Source: Pseudobdellovibrionaceae bacterium (GTDB lineage Bacteria > Bdellovibrionota > Bdellovibrionia > Bdellovibrionales > Bdellovibrionaceae). From it: a stretch of DNA of 64,000 nt. The stretch spans positions 806,001 through 870,000 of the forward strand of contig JADJYV010000013.1 in assembly GCA_016719575.1 (NCBI GenBank). Direction: 5' to 3'. Under the pieces are notes generated by a model that had not been told where the DNA came from, did no database searches, and saw nothing but the letters and a program-made list of their open reading frames with translations. Numbering within the stretch: the stretch's first letter is position 1; each line of letters begins with the position of its first letter. Below are positions 45,869 through 55,716 of the stretch, in pieces. A program made the translations under genes and the position numbers.

Positions 45869-48800
45869 TCAAATAAAGACTTCAGTTGCGTTCAAGGGCT
45901 GGACATCACTCTGACCAGTTCGGGCTTTTCGTAGTGCCAAAACAAATGCTTCTGCCGCATCACTTTCGGTTAAACAAGGAATGCTGTAGTCAGTGCAAGC
46001 TCTACGGATATCAAAGCTGGCCTCGATTGCACGTCGACTCGCCGTCGTATTAATGACCAGACTGACATGCTTTGAACGAATCCTGTCCACACAATGGGGA
46101 CGGCCTTCGTCCACCTTTTTTAAAGCTAAACAAGGAACTCCCTTTTGGTTAAAAAACCCGGCGGTTCCAGCCGTCGCAGATATCGAATAACCCATTTTTA
46201 TTAAGACCCTGGCAAGACCGACCAAATTTTCCTTGTCTTTGTCTCGCAACGAAAAAAAGACTTCTCCCCCTTGCGGAAGATGAACGTTGGTGGAGATAAA
46301 TGCCTTCATTAAGGCCTCGGCGTAATCATTACCACGCCCCATGCTTTCACCTGTAGATTTCATTTCAGGCCCAAGAATTGAGTCTGCTTCAGGAAACTTT
46401 TTGAATGGAAACACAACTCCTTTCACCGAAACAACGGGCGTGTTGCGCCAATGAAGGTTCTCTAACTTTAACTGGGTTTTCGGGACTCCACAAACTGCAG
46501 CGACCCCCAAATCAATGAGTGGAATTCCTGTCGCCTTTGCGATGAATGGAACCGAGCGCGAACTACGAGGGTTGGCTTCAAGCACATAAATCATGTCTTC
46601 TTTGATAGCTAGTTGAAGATTCAAATGACCAATCACATTCAATCGCTCTGCCAACTGAATACTTAGTAGCTCGATTCTCTCGCAGGTCGATTCTCGCAAC
46701 CGCTGAGGGGGCAACACTCCCATGCTATCTCCAGAATGGACTCCCGCCGCCTCTATGTGCTCAACGATTCCACCAATGACCGTCCAGTCCTTGCCCCTTA
46801 CTAGGTCGACATCAACTTCAAGTGCTCCGACTAGAAACTGATCGATCAAACACGGTCGCTCGCTAGAAATAAACTCCCTATGACGATCAAAGTAAGATTG
46901 CAATTCTTCGCGGTTTTCTACGACTTCCATCCTACGACCACCAAGAACATAACTTGGTCGCAAAATCATGGGATAACCAACGTTGTGTTCTTGATTTAGC
47001 GCCTCTTGAGCATTTGCAGCCATCGCAGAGTTAGGAATTTTAAGATCGAGTTCTCGGCAAATCTTGCTAAATAATCCGCGATCTTCTGCCAGCTCAATTG
47101 TTTCAAGGCTGGAGCCCAAAACCTTGAAGCCCGCCTTTTGCAACTTAGGTGCGAGATTAATGGGAGTTTGCCCACCCAATTGAGTAACAAAACCCACAGG
47201 TTTTGCATATCGCATTAACTCAGTTAAAGCTTCGACAGTTAAGGGCTCAAAGAAAAGTATGTCTGAAGTATCATAATCTGTCGAAACAGTTTCCGGATTG
47301 GAGTTGACCATGATTACCGGGTGCCCCATTTTCTGAAAGGCTTTTACTCCGCGGACGCAAGAGTAATCAAACTCAATCCCCTGTCCGATGCGATTCGGAC
47401 CACTTCCAATGACAACTACAGGGTCTACAATTTTTGACTCAACACTTTTATTAAACCAATAAGAGGAGTAAAAATAAGGCGTTGATGATTCAAATTCACC
47501 AGCGCAAGTATCCACTTGCTGGTAGTAAGGATGAAGGTCGTGGAGATTCCGTAAATCACGAATTTCAATTTCAGACTTGCCAACTAAAGCGGCTAATCGC
47601 GCATCTGAAAAACCCATTCTTTTTGCTGACAACAACAACTCGCGATTTTGAGGTGAGAACTCGGTCTTAAACTTGTTTTCGAAATCAACAAGACTTGATA
47701 TTTGCTCAAGAAACCACGGGTTTATTTGGGTTAACTGCTGAACCTCTGAAATCGTTTTTCCATCGCGAAAGGCCTGAAAGAGATGGTAAATCCTTTGGCT
47801 GTTTGGATAAGAAACTTTATCAATAGACAAGGTGACTTCGGGAACTCCCTGATCACTCTTCTCCATAGATCCAAGGGCTTTCATCAAAGACTCTTGAAGA
47901 GTGCGGCCGATCCCCATGACTTCACCAACGCTTTTCATTTGCGTATTCAAAGTGTCTTTCGAACCTGGAAATTTTTCGAAAGCAAAACGAGGGATTTTCG
48001 TCACAACATAATCTAGAGCCGGTTCATAACAAGACGGCGTACTCTTAGTGATATCATTACGAATCTCATCCAATCGGTACCCGATCGCCAATAATGCTGC
48101 AATCTTTGCAATCGGAAACCCTGTCGCTTTGCTGGCTAATGCAGAGGACCGACTGACCCGTGGGTTCATTTCAATGACGACGCGCTCTCCAGTTTCAGGA
48201 TGGGTTGCAAACTGAATATTAGCACCTCCTGTTGCAAGCCCCACCTCATTAATTATCTTATAAGCCTCATCACGCATTGCCTGATATTCCCTATCACTCA
48301 GAGTTTGCTGTGGAGCAACCGTGATACTGTCGCCCGTATGGACTCCGCAGGGATCTAAGTTCTCAATCGTGCAGACCACGACAAAGGTTCCTGCGGCATC
48401 GCGCATAACCTCGAGTTCATACTCTTTCCAGCCCAGGATACTTTCTTCGACCAACACTTCGGAGGTCGGACTCTCGTGAAGAGCACTCACTAGCATGTTG
48501 TTATAGGCCTCCGGAGTATAAGCGATACCACCACCGCCGCCTCCCAAGGTGTAGTTAGGCCTTAAAATCAACGGAAACCCCAAGTCATCGGCAACCTGCT
48601 GACCTTGCTCGTAAGTGCGAACCATGTGGCTCTTGGGATACTTCGCCCCAATTTTGTCGAGAATACCCCTAAAAATTTCTCGATCCTCTGCTGCCCGTAT
48701 CACCTCTGGTGTTGCTCCAAGCAAAGCCACCTTGTACTTTTCTAAAATCCCATGCTTATGAAGATCCAATGCCAGATTTAGCGCGGTTTGTCCGCCTAGA

Positions 48801-49066
48801 GTCGGAATAACTGCATCAGGTCTTTCTTTCGCAATAATCTTTTCGAGAAAATCCACTTTCAGGGGTTCAACATAAACTCTGGTGGCAATTTCAGGGTCCG
48901 TCATAATTGTCGCTGGATTTGAGTTGACGAGTATGACTTCTAACCCCTCAGCCATCAGCGCCTTGCACGCCTGAGTACCTGAGTAGTCAAACTCACAGGC
49001 TTGACCAATCACGATAGGTCCACTCCCAATGATAAGAACTCTTCTTATATCTGCTCGACGAGGCAA
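45869..49066 (-). CDS. carB: Carbamoyl-phosphate synthase large subunit
   Basis: A 1065-residue enzyme of normal length. The two homologous halves each carry an ATP-grasp unit (first: FPLILRPNYTLGGGGGGIAY; second: YPMILRPSYVLGGRRMEV) and paired start motifs (LIIGSGPIVIGQACEFDYSG and VVIGSGPNRIGQGIEFDYS). The last 130 residues are an MGS-like allosteric domain (MGYSISATAGTAGFFNQ). It makes carbamoyl phosphate for pyrimidines and arginine with CarA's ammonia. The start is a TTG 6 bases after AAAGGAG. It is separated from carA by one unknown gene. Confidence 0.98.
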   Translation of the reverse strand: MPRRADIRRVLIIGSGPIVIGQACEFDYSGTQACKALMAEGLEVILVNSNPATIMTDPEIATRVYVEPLKVDFLEKIIAKERPDAVIPTLGGQTALNLALDLHKHGILEKYKVALLGATPEVIRAAEDREIFRGILDKIGAKYPKSHMVRTYEQGQQVADDLGFPLILRPNYTLGGGGGGIAYTPEAYNNMLVSALHESPTSEVLVEESILGWKEYELEVMRDAAGTFVVVCTIENLDPCGVHTGDSITVAPQQTLSDREYQAMRDEAYKIINEVGLATGGANIQFATHPETGERVVIEMNPRVSRSSALASKATGFPIAKIAALLAIGYRLDEIRNDITKSTPSCYEPALDYVVTKIPRFAFEKFPGSKDTLNTQMKSVGEVMGIGRTLQESLMKALGSMEKSDQGVPEVTLSIDKVSYPNSQRIYHLFQAFRDGKTISEVQQLTQINPWFLEQISSLVDFENKFKTEFSPQNRELLLSAKRMGFSDARLAALVGKSEIEIRDLRNLHDLHPYYQQVDTCAGEFESSTPYFYSSYWFNKSVESKIVDPVVVIGSGPNRIGQGIEFDYSCVRGVKAFQKMGHPVIMVNSNPETVSTDYDTSDILFFEPLTVEALTELMRYAKPVGFVTQLGGQTPINLAPKLQKAGFKVLGSSLETIELAEDRGLFSKICRELDLKIPNSAMAANAQEALNQEHNVGYPMILRPSYVLGGRRMEVVENREELQSYFDRHREFISSERPCLIDQFLVGALEVDVDLVRGKDWTVIGGIVEHIEAAGVHSGDSMGVLPPQRLRESTCERIELLSIQLAERLNVIGHLNLQLAIKEDMIYVLEANPRSSRSVPFIAKATGIPLIDLGVAAVCGVPKTQLKLENLHWRNTPVVSVKGVVFPFKKFPEADSILGPEMKSTGESMGRGNDYAEALMKAFISTNVHLPQGGEVFFSLRDKDKENLVGLARVLIKMGYSISATAGTAGFFNQKGVPCLALKKVDEGRPHCVDRIRSKHVSLVINTTASRRAIEASFDIRRACTDYSIPCLTESDAAEAFVLALRKARTGQSDVQPLNATEVFI

Positions 49067-49089
49067 GGAGAACTCCTTTTTTTTTGCAG

Positions 49090-49737
49090 TTACAAACCTA
49101 ACATTCCGTCATTTGTATAAATCATTTCTGGATTCACATGTTTGTACTGCTCGTACTTAAAACGCATTTTCATCAAACGCAACATCATGACCCCTGGATC
49201 TAAATCTGGATCTTTTTGGTGTCGCTTCACTTCATCTAAAATAAACTTCTTAGCTAAACCTGGGTGGAAGCAAAATCCCCGCGTAAATACATAAGTATCT
49301 TCATGAGGTAAAAGCCGAGCTTCAAATAGCTCTTCCTCATCAAACCCAAAAATCCATGGCGATGACTTTACAACCAATTTTTTATTTGCGAGTAAATCTT
49401 TAATATAAACATCGCTCCCTTTAGTCTTAACAAATTCGAACAAGGAGTGACGATGATTTTTGAGAGCTTCGAGCTGCTTAAGCTCCAGCTCAGAGAAACG
49501 CAGTTCGCGAACCAGGAGACATGCGCTCAGGGGCGTCTGTCGAAAGCCACTCAGCTCGCGAGAAAAAAAATACCAGTCGTAAAACTGCGACATTCTCAAA
49601 TCGTAGGCCCCAGAGTTCTCATCAAGTGTAACTGAACTTTCAAAAAACTCTTTCTTCGCTCTTACTAACTCTCCTTTGAAGTCCTCTCCTGCAAAATGGC
49701 TCAGGATTTTCTCAATTAGTTTTTCATATTCGCTCAT
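49090..49737 (-). CDS. Unknown protein between carA and carB
   Basis: A 215-residue soluble protein, mostly helical, with no signal peptide. Its ATG overlaps the carA stop (ATGA), and carB starts 23 bases after it, so it is part of the pyrimidine operon and translated with it. It is rich in Phe, Tyr and charged residues (YDWYFFSRELSGFRQTPLSA, WIFGFDEEELFEARLLPHED, FCFHPGLAKKFILDEVKRHQ). No family was recognised; Bdellovibrio-type genomes may share it, but I cannot check. A regulatory or accessory role for carbamoyl-phosphate synthesis is inferred from position only. Confidence 0.75.
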   Translation of the reverse strand: MSEYEKLIEKILSHFAGEDFKGELVRAKKEFFESSVTLDENSGAYDLRMSQFYDWYFFSRELSGFRQTPLSACLLVRELRFSELELKQLEALKNHRHSLFEFVKTKGSDVYIKDLLANKKLVVKSSPWIFGFDEEELFEARLLPHEDTYVFTRGFCFHPGLAKKFILDEVKRHQKDPDLDPGVMMLRLMKMRFKYEQYKHVNPEMIYTNDGMLGL

Positions 49738-50801
49738 AAAACTTTCTCAATAAAAAACTTAAAAAGATTTAATGCCTCGTGTGGTCCAGGGCAGGCTTCG
49801 GGGTGATACTGAATACCTAAATATCGTTGGGATTCATTGTAAAATCCAGCCACCGTCCCATCATTCAAGTTGGTTTGAGTTACATGGACATCTTTTGGTA
49901 AGGTCTTAGGGTCAACAGCGTAACCATGGTTTTGACTAGTCACATATATTTGACCTAAAAGATCATCCTTTATTGGATGATTCGCACCTCTGTGGCCAAA
50001 TTTAAGTTTGTAAGTTTTTGCCCCCAGAGCAAGAGATAATATCTGATGTCCCATACAAATTCCAAAAATCGGCTTCTTTCCAATCATTTCACGAATGGTC
50101 TCAGGTGCAACCTGGACATCTGCGGGGTCACCAGGGCCGTTCGTTAGCATCACGAAATCGGGATTTCCCGAAAGAACTTCACTCGATCCAGCTCTGCTAG
50201 GATAGATTATCAACTCAGAACAAAATCTTTGCAATTCCCGAAGAATATTTTCTTTGGCACCAAAATCCAAGACAGCCACTCTCGGGCCTCCGAGAAAGTT
50301 TCCTCTACGAACTTCTTTTTGTTTTCTCGACGTCAGATAGACCCAGTCTTTGTCTAACTTCTTTTTTTCGGCAATTAGGCCAGTCGCTTTTTTTTGAGCT
50401 TGAACGACGTCCTGCGCCTGTACCAAAGCTCCCCAGGGAGTTCCTCCAGAGCGCAGCCTCAAAACTAAATCTCTAGTGTCTAATTCAGTGACCATAGGAA
50501 TTTGATGATCACTCAGTCGTTTTAACCAGGCTCGATCACGAGCTGAATCCTGAATTTGCAAAGCAACAAAACCCTCAATCCAAAGACGATTGGACTCCCA
50601 ACAGGATTCGTCAGCTCCATAGTTCCCTTGCATAGGGGCGGTCATCACCACAATTTGCGAAAAGTAAGAAGGATCCGTGGCAATTTCTTCGTAGCCAGAA
50701 TGAGATGTATTAAATACAACTTCTCCCGCTCGATCAATACCGCAATTCCATTTTCCAGAATATACCTCACCCGTTTCCAAAACCAAGAAAGCTTTGCTCA
50801 T
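49734..50801 (-). CDS. carA: Carbamoyl-phosphate synthase small subunit
   Basis: A 355-residue glutamine amidotransferase. The N-terminal CPSase domain has LVLETGEVYSGKW and FNTSHSGYEEIATDPSY; the class I glutaminase domain has the nucleophile loop IFGICMGHQILSLALGAKTY (Cys) and the His/Glu pair in YHPEACPGPHEA. It supplies ammonia to CarB. The ATG overlaps the pyrB stop (ATGA) behind GGAAAGTGAG; a frame 20 codons longer reads through pyrB's end and is rejected. Confidence 0.97.
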   Translation of the reverse strand: MSKAFLVLETGEVYSGKWNCGIDRAGEVVFNTSHSGYEEIATDPSYFSQIVVMTAPMQGNYGADESCWESNRLWIEGFVALQIQDSARDRAWLKRLSDHQIPMVTELDTRDLVLRLRSGGTPWGALVQAQDVVQAQKKATGLIAEKKKLDKDWVYLTSRKQKEVRRGNFLGGPRVAVLDFGAKENILRELQRFCSELIIYPSRAGSSEVLSGNPDFVMLTNGPGDPADVQVAPETIREMIGKKPIFGICMGHQILSLALGAKTYKLKFGHRGANHPIKDDLLGQIYVTSQNHGYAVDPKTLPKDVHVTQTNLNDGTVAGFYNESQRYLGIQYHPEACPGPHEALNLFKFFIEKVL

Positions 50802-51700
50802 CTCACTTTCCTTTCGGCCAAAACTCGAGCCAGCAAGGCCTGACGAAGATATACGCCCCACCGAACTTGATCAAGTATCTTACAACGAGCGTCTTGATTG
50901 ACATCCGCATTCAACTCCACTCCATAATTGACTGGACCGGGGTGAAGCAACAAGCCATCAGCTCCCCACGATTTCAATTTTTGCAAACTAAGTCCGTAAT
51001 TTTCACTATAAGACTCTAGCGAGTACTTCTGCCCATGTCTTTCGTGCTGCACCCGAAGAGCCATGATTGAAGTCGCCCACTCTAGACCACTTTTTAAATT
51101 CAAAAAGTGTCGGCCCGAGTACTCCGAAGGTAAAAACTCTTTGGGAGCACAAATCCCAATTTCATAGCCAAGAATCTTTGCCAACTCAAAGTGTGAATTT
51201 ACAACTCTGCTGTGCTTAACATCACCTATAACAAGCAGCTTTTCATTAGCCAAGTTGCGACCGCTCGCCTTGATAGTCAAAGCATCTAACAGAGCTTGAG
51301 TCGGGTGACTCCTGCTACCCCAACCTGCATTTAAAATGGGTATTTTAATTTTTGACTGTAGCCCTATTAAATCAATGGCGTCGCTACACCTTAGGATCAA
51401 AACTTCAGGCTCCATTGCTGCTATATTCTGAACCGTGTCCTCAATGCTTTCACCCTTTTCGAGACTCGTTCCAAGGGCCCCTTCGAGTAGTAACGGATGA
51501 AGACCTACTCGAGCAACAGCGGTCTCAAAACTAAATCGTGTCCGCGTGCTAGGTTCAAAAAAAAGCAGCGCTGCCGTTCGCGAAAGGGACTTGGTTGCTT
51601 CGATACTTTTTGATAATTCAACGGCCGAAGAAAAAAGGGCCTCTATTTGCAAATTATTAGAACTAGAAATATCAATTAGAGAGGCAGAAGGATGAGGCAT
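50798..51700 (-). CDS. pyrB: Aspartate carbamoyltransferase catalytic subunit
   Basis: A 300-residue enzyme. The carbamoyl-phosphate loop is FFEPSTRTRFSFETA, with a second substrate-binding loop SLEKGESIEDT, GWGSRSHPTQALLDALTI, and the aspartate-binding end LLHPGPVNYGVE. It forms carbamoyl aspartate in de novo pyrimidine synthesis and heads the pyrB-carA-unknown-carB operon. No pyrI regulatory subunit or pyrC is next to it. The likely start is the ATG; a TTG directly before it is possible and neither has a clear ribosome site. Confidence 0.96.
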   Translation of the reverse strand: MPHPSASLIDISSSNNLQIEALFSSAVELSKSIEATKSLSRTAALLFFEPSTRTRFSFETAVARVGLHPLLLEGALGTSLEKGESIEDTVQNIAAMEPEVLILRCSDAIDLIGLQSKIKIPILNAGWGSRSHPTQALLDALTIKASGRNLANEKLLVIGDVKHSRVVNSHFELAKILGYEIGICAPKEFLPSEYSGRHFLNLKSGLEWATSIMALRVQHERHGQKYSLESYSENYGLSLQKLKSWGADGLLLHPGPVNYGVELNADVNQDARCKILDQVRWGVYLRQALLARVLAERKVR

Positions 51701-51749
51701 CAATTCGAAACGTTAACTGTCCCAAGAGTAAAGGTCAATCATCACAAGG

Positions 51750-52412
51750 CTAATGCACGCCAGAAAACACACGATCCCACCTCACTGCTGGAAAGCGGTC
51801 CCCGGCCCATCGCTTTTGCCAATCCAGAGAAAGCCAAATGAAAAGAACTTTGCCATAAATTTGCCCAATTGGAACAGCGCCCCAGTACCTGGAGTCATCG
51901 CTCGCGTCACGATTATCTCCCAAAAGGAAAACCTCCCCCGGAGGCACGATCAAGGGGCCAAAATTTTGTAATTCGCGGTTTTTCTTAAAAATTACGCGCC
52001 GAGTACTCGCAAGATCTCTCTCAATGTAAACATCAAAAGCCTCTGGATTCGGGTTTTCCGTACTTGGAGTAGACAAATCAAGCTCGTAGTCAAGAGCCAT
52101 GTCGTTGATAACCAAACTGCCACCGGAGATTTCAATCTTATCACCGGGAAGTCCGACAACCCTCTTTACGTAGCTTGTTTTAGGTTGGCTAGAATAGGAA
52201 AATACCACGAGGTCTCCCCTTGCGGGAGGATGGCTCTGCTTAAAACCGTAGGCCAGCCGATATGAAAAAATAAAGTCGCCAGCCTTCAACGTTGGCTGCA
52301 TGGAGCCCGTTGGAACCTTGTACGCTGTGATAACAAAGCTTCTGACAAAAAGAGCCAGTGAAATCGAAATTAAAATTGTGACAAAATAGTCTTTCCACTG
52401 GTTGTTCAGCAT
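51750..52412 (-). CDS. lepB: Signal peptidase I, paralogue 1
   Basis: A 220-residue membrane serine protease with one N-terminal segment. The catalytic Ser is in TAYKVPTGSMQPTLKAGD and the Lys in YVKRVVGLPGDKI; the LGDNRDASDDSRYWG box is complete. It cleaves Sec and Tat signal peptides. It starts 4 bases after the stop of the second lepB. It is the most distant of the three (PTGSM rather than PSGSM) and the shortest. Confidence 0.95.
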   Translation of the reverse strand: MLNNQWKDYFVTILISISLALFVRSFVITAYKVPTGSMQPTLKAGDFIFSYRLAYGFKQSHPPARGDLVVFSYSSQPKTSYVKRVVGLPGDKIEISGGSLVINDMALDYELDLSTPSTENPNPEAFDVYIERDLASTRRVIFKKNRELQNFGPLIVPPGEVFLLGDNRDASDDSRYWGAVPIGQIYGKVLFIWLSLDWQKRWAGDRFPAVRWDRVFSGVH

Positions 52413-52416
52413 TTTT

Positions 52417-53121
52417 CTATTGTACTGATTTAAAGAGTCTTTTCCAGCGAATTTCTAGAGGGTCACAAAGATAGGATACTGAAGTCAGCGTATTTTCGCA
52501 GCTCAGCCAAATCACCGAAGCAGGTCCAACCAAATATTTCTCAGGAACTGTTCCCCAGACTCGCCCATCGCTGGACTGATCGCGATTGTCACCCATAAAA
52601 AAATAGTGCCCGGGTGGAACTTTTACTAATTGATGAGTGTCAATTGAGTTTGGCAAATCATAAAATCGAACCGTGTGAGTCTCTCTACCGCTATTTTCAA
52701 TAAAATATTTGAAAGTATCGTCTAACTTATCAAACTCATTCGGGATACTTTTTAAAGTCCATTCTTTGCCATTGACAAAAATTTGACCATTTCCCTTGAT
52801 ACTCACCTCGTCCCCCGGAAGACCAATCAGCCGTTTGATATAAAAAATATCGGGATTTTCTGGAAATTTAAAGACGACAATTTCTCCGGCTTGAGGACGG
52901 CGCCAGCGAACAATCCAATGATCTGAGAATGGAACCTTTATACCAAGAGAATACTTCTTAACAAGTATATGATCATGAACAAGCAGGTTCGGAATCATGC
53001 TGCCAGAGGGAATTACAAAAGGCTCGACTAACAACCAACGAATAAAAAAAACGATGAAAATGGGTAGAAGAAAAGTCCCAATCGCTTGTGACCAAGTTCC
53101 CTTAAGACTTTTCTGACTCAT
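52417..53121 (-). CDS. lepB: Signal peptidase I, paralogue 2
   Basis: A 234-residue signal peptidase. One N-terminal segment (FLLPIFIVFFIRWLLVEPFV), Ser in FVIPSGSMIPNLLVHD, Lys in YIKRLIGLPGDEV, and MGDNRDQSSDGRVWG. Its ATG shares one base with the stop of paralogue 3 (TGATG). A longer frame starting inside paralogue 3 is rejected. Its large middle insert (EFDKLDDTFKYFIENSG) parallels paralogue 3. Confidence 0.95.
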   Translation of the reverse strand: MSQKSLKGTWSQAIGTFLLPIFIVFFIRWLLVEPFVIPSGSMIPNLLVHDHILVKKYSLGIKVPFSDHWIVRWRRPQAGEIVVFKFPENPDIFYIKRLIGLPGDEVSIKGNGQIFVNGKEWTLKSIPNEFDKLDDTFKYFIENSGRETHTVRFYDLPNSIDTHQLVKVPPGHYFFMGDNRDQSSDGRVWGTVPEKYLVGPASVIWLSCENTLTSVSYLCDPLEIRWKRLFKSVQ

Positions 53122-53885
53122 CAATTCACCTGATGAAAAAAGCGACCCCAGCGAATAGTCAGAGGATTGCAAAGTACCGGAATCCCAGGAACTGTATCTT
53201 CACAGCTAAGCCACACAAACATAGCGCGACCCAAAATATTCTGCTCGGGTAGGAATTTCCATATTCGGCTATCTGCTGAGTTATTCCGATTATCACCCAT
53301 AACAAAAAGATTGCCTTCGGGTACCGTTACAGGACCATAGGTTTCATATACATCGCCGCGGCGAAGCAATATACTATGCTCTTTCCCCTCAAGGTCCTCG
53401 GTGAAATGAACATAGTTATCTTTGCTATCGCTAAAGTTTCCATCCCGCTGAAAATCTTCATCTCTGAGCCACTTAAAATCATCTGCGCTAATGGGAACTT
53501 TTTTCTCCATTGGTTTGTCATTGATAAAAAGAGTCCCGTTCTCATAATAAATCTTGTCGCCGGCGAGCCCAACGACCCTTTTAATAAAAAAGGTGCTCAT
53601 ATCCTTCGGATACTTAAAGACGATCACCTCGCCCCGCTTCGGTTCGTTTAACTTAATCAACCACTTCTCGCTAAAGGGCACTCTCATTCCATAGACAAGT
53701 TTGTTCACAAAAATATGATCATGGATCAATAACGATGGCAGCATACTCCCAGAGGGAATTACATAAGCCTCAATAAACCCCCAACGAATAAAAAGGGCTA
53801 TAAAAACCGCCAAAAATAGCGAGCCCCACCCATCTGTCCAAAAATGTTTAGTACGAAAATCCCAGCTATTTATTTTTTCGCTCAT
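53121..53885 (-). CDS. lepB: Signal peptidase I, paralogue 3
   Basis: A 254-residue signal peptidase, first of the tandem after lepA. Membrane segment (SLFLAVFIALFIRWGFIEAY), Ser in YVIPSGSMLPSLLIHDHIF and Lys in FIKRVVGLAGDKI. The usual GDNRDxSxDSR box is GDNRNNSADSR here, with Asn replacing the first Asp. It starts 4 bases before the lepA stop region ends, directly after it, so it is translated with lepA. Three copies in a row suggest specialised substrates, as in other Bdellovibrio-type genomes. Confidence 0.95.
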   Translation of the reverse strand: MSEKINSWDFRTKHFWTDGWGSLFLAVFIALFIRWGFIEAYVIPSGSMLPSLLIHDHIFVNKLVYGMRVPFSEKWLIKLNEPKRGEVIVFKYPKDMSTFFIKRVVGLAGDKIYYENGTLFINDKPMEKKVPISADDFKWLRDEDFQRDGNFSDSKDNYVHFTEDLEGKEHSILLRRGDVYETYGPVTVPEGNLFVMGDNRNNSADSRIWKFLPEQNILGRAMFVWLSCEDTVPGIPVLCNPLTIRWGRFFHQVN

Positions 53886-53888
53886 ACA

Positions 53889-55688
53889 CTAGTCTTCCAC
53901 CTTAAGGATTGCCAAAAACGCTTCTTGAGGCACATCGACAGTTCCAATCTGCTTCATTCTTCGCTTGCCTTCTTTTTGTTTCTCAAGAAGTTTACGTTTA
54001 CGGGATATGTCACCACCATAACACTTTGCCGTCACGTCTTTTCTGAGTGCACCTAAAGTCTCGCGCGCAACGATCTTTGAGCCAATAGCTGCCTGGATTG
54101 CCACCTGATACTGTTGACGCGGAATAAGTTCTTTCATTTTTTCAGTCAAAGAACGTCCACGATTAATTGATTTCGACCGGTGCACAATCAAAGACAAAGC
54201 ATCTATAGGTTCGCCATTAATTAAAATATCCATTTTAACAAGGTCGGCTTCTTCAAAATCCAAGAATTCATACTCCAAAGAAGCATATCCTTTAGAAATA
54301 GACTTCAAACGATCATAAAAATCCATAACCATTTCATTCATTGGTAACTTGTACTCAATAATGACTTTAGTTTCGTTAACATAGTCCATTCTCTGCTGAA
54401 TTCCTCTTTTATCTTCGCAGAGCTTAAGAATTCCCCCGATATAGTCGGTTGGCGTATGAATCGTAACTTTAACAAAAGGCTCTTCAAATTTTTCAATAGC
54501 TGTTTCGGCTGGCATTTGTGACGGATTCTCAAGCATCAAAGTCGTACCGTCCGTTTTAGTGATGCGATATACAACCGTTGGTGCAGTCGTAATCAAATCT
54601 AAATTGAACTCACGCTCCAAACGCTCTTGCACGATTTCCATATGCAAAAGTCCCAAAAAACCACAGCGATAACCAAAGCCCAAGGCCATTGATTTTTCTA
54701 CTTCAAAGGTCAAAGACGAATCATTCAAGCACAACTTATCAAGAGCATCACGCAAGCTTTCATACTCGGAGGCAACGATCGGAAAAATACCTGCAAAAAC
54801 CATAGGTTTAATTTTTTGAAACCCCGGAAGCGGCTCCGTCGCTGGATGTTTGGCTGCCGTGACTGTGTCGCCCACTTTTACATCACGGATGTCTTTGATA
54901 CCGCAAATAATGAATCCCACTTCTCCAGCGTCAAGAACATCTAATAACTCAGGAAATGGAGTGTACTTGCCCATTCGCAATACTTCGTAGTCACGATCTG
55001 TGGCCATAAACTTGATTTTATCGCCTTTTTTTATTGAGCCATCCATCATCCTAACCAAAACAACAACCCCTTGGTAAGCATCGAACCAAGAGTCGAATAT
55101 TAATCCTCGAGGTGTTTTGCTTCGATCAGCCTCGGGTGGCGGGACCTTTTCAATGATAGCTTCTAAAATTTCAGTAATGCCAATCTTCTCTTTTGCTGAG
55201 GCGTGAATGATTCCTGTACAATCAAGACCGACAGTATCTTCGATCTGTTTTTTAACGCCCTCGGGGTCCGCCGACGGCAAGTCGATCTTATTAAGGACCG
55301 GAATAATCTCGAGATCATTCTCAATAGCCAAGTAAACGTTGGCTAACGTCTGCGCCTCAACTCCCTGTGCTGCATCCACGACAAGTATAGCGCCTTCGCA
55401 AGCAGCTAACGAACGCGACACTTCGTATGAGAAGTCCACATGCCCCGGGGTGTCAATTAAATTGATTTGGTAGGTATTACCGTCTTTGGACTTAAACTTT
55501 AAACAAACTGTCTGAGCTTTAATCGTAATTCCACGCTCACGCTCAAGCTCCATATTATCAAGAAATTGATCCTTCTTTTCTCGATCAGACAGAGCCCCTG
55601 TTGCCTGCAAAAGTCCATCCGCAAGGGTGGACTTTCCGTGGTCAATATGGGCGATAATTGAGAAGTTTCGAATAAATTTAGGATCCAT
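53889..55688 (-). CDS. lepA: Elongation factor 4 (LepA)
   Basis: A 599-residue ribosome-bound GTPase of normal length: G1 AHIDHGKSTLADGL, G3 DTPGHVDFSYE, G4 NKIDLPSAD, then EF-G-like domains II, III and V and the unique C-terminal domain (HRSKSINRGRSLTEKMKELI, CYGGDISRKRKLLEKQKEG). It acts on stalled or misplaced ribosomes. It heads the lepA-lepB-lepB-lepB unit, the usual lepA-lepB link extended. Confidence 0.98.
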   Translation of the reverse strand: MDPKFIRNFSIIAHIDHGKSTLADGLLQATGALSDREKKDQFLDNMELERERGITIKAQTVCLKFKSKDGNTYQINLIDTPGHVDFSYEVSRSLAACEGAILVVDAAQGVEAQTLANVYLAIENDLEIIPVLNKIDLPSADPEGVKKQIEDTVGLDCTGIIHASAKEKIGITEILEAIIEKVPPPEADRSKTPRGLIFDSWFDAYQGVVVLVRMMDGSIKKGDKIKFMATDRDYEVLRMGKYTPFPELLDVLDAGEVGFIICGIKDIRDVKVGDTVTAAKHPATEPLPGFQKIKPMVFAGIFPIVASEYESLRDALDKLCLNDSSLTFEVEKSMALGFGYRCGFLGLLHMEIVQERLEREFNLDLITTAPTVVYRITKTDGTTLMLENPSQMPAETAIEKFEEPFVKVTIHTPTDYIGGILKLCEDKRGIQQRMDYVNETKVIIEYKLPMNEMVMDFYDRLKSISKGYASLEYEFLDFEEADLVKMDILINGEPIDALSLIVHRSKSINRGRSLTEKMKELIPRQQYQVAIQAAIGSKIVARETLGALRKDVTAKCYGGDISRKRKLLEKQKEGKRRMKQIGTVDVPQEAFLAILKVED

Positions 55689-55716
55689 TCCGCCACTCTT
55701 CTACACCCATCCAGGG

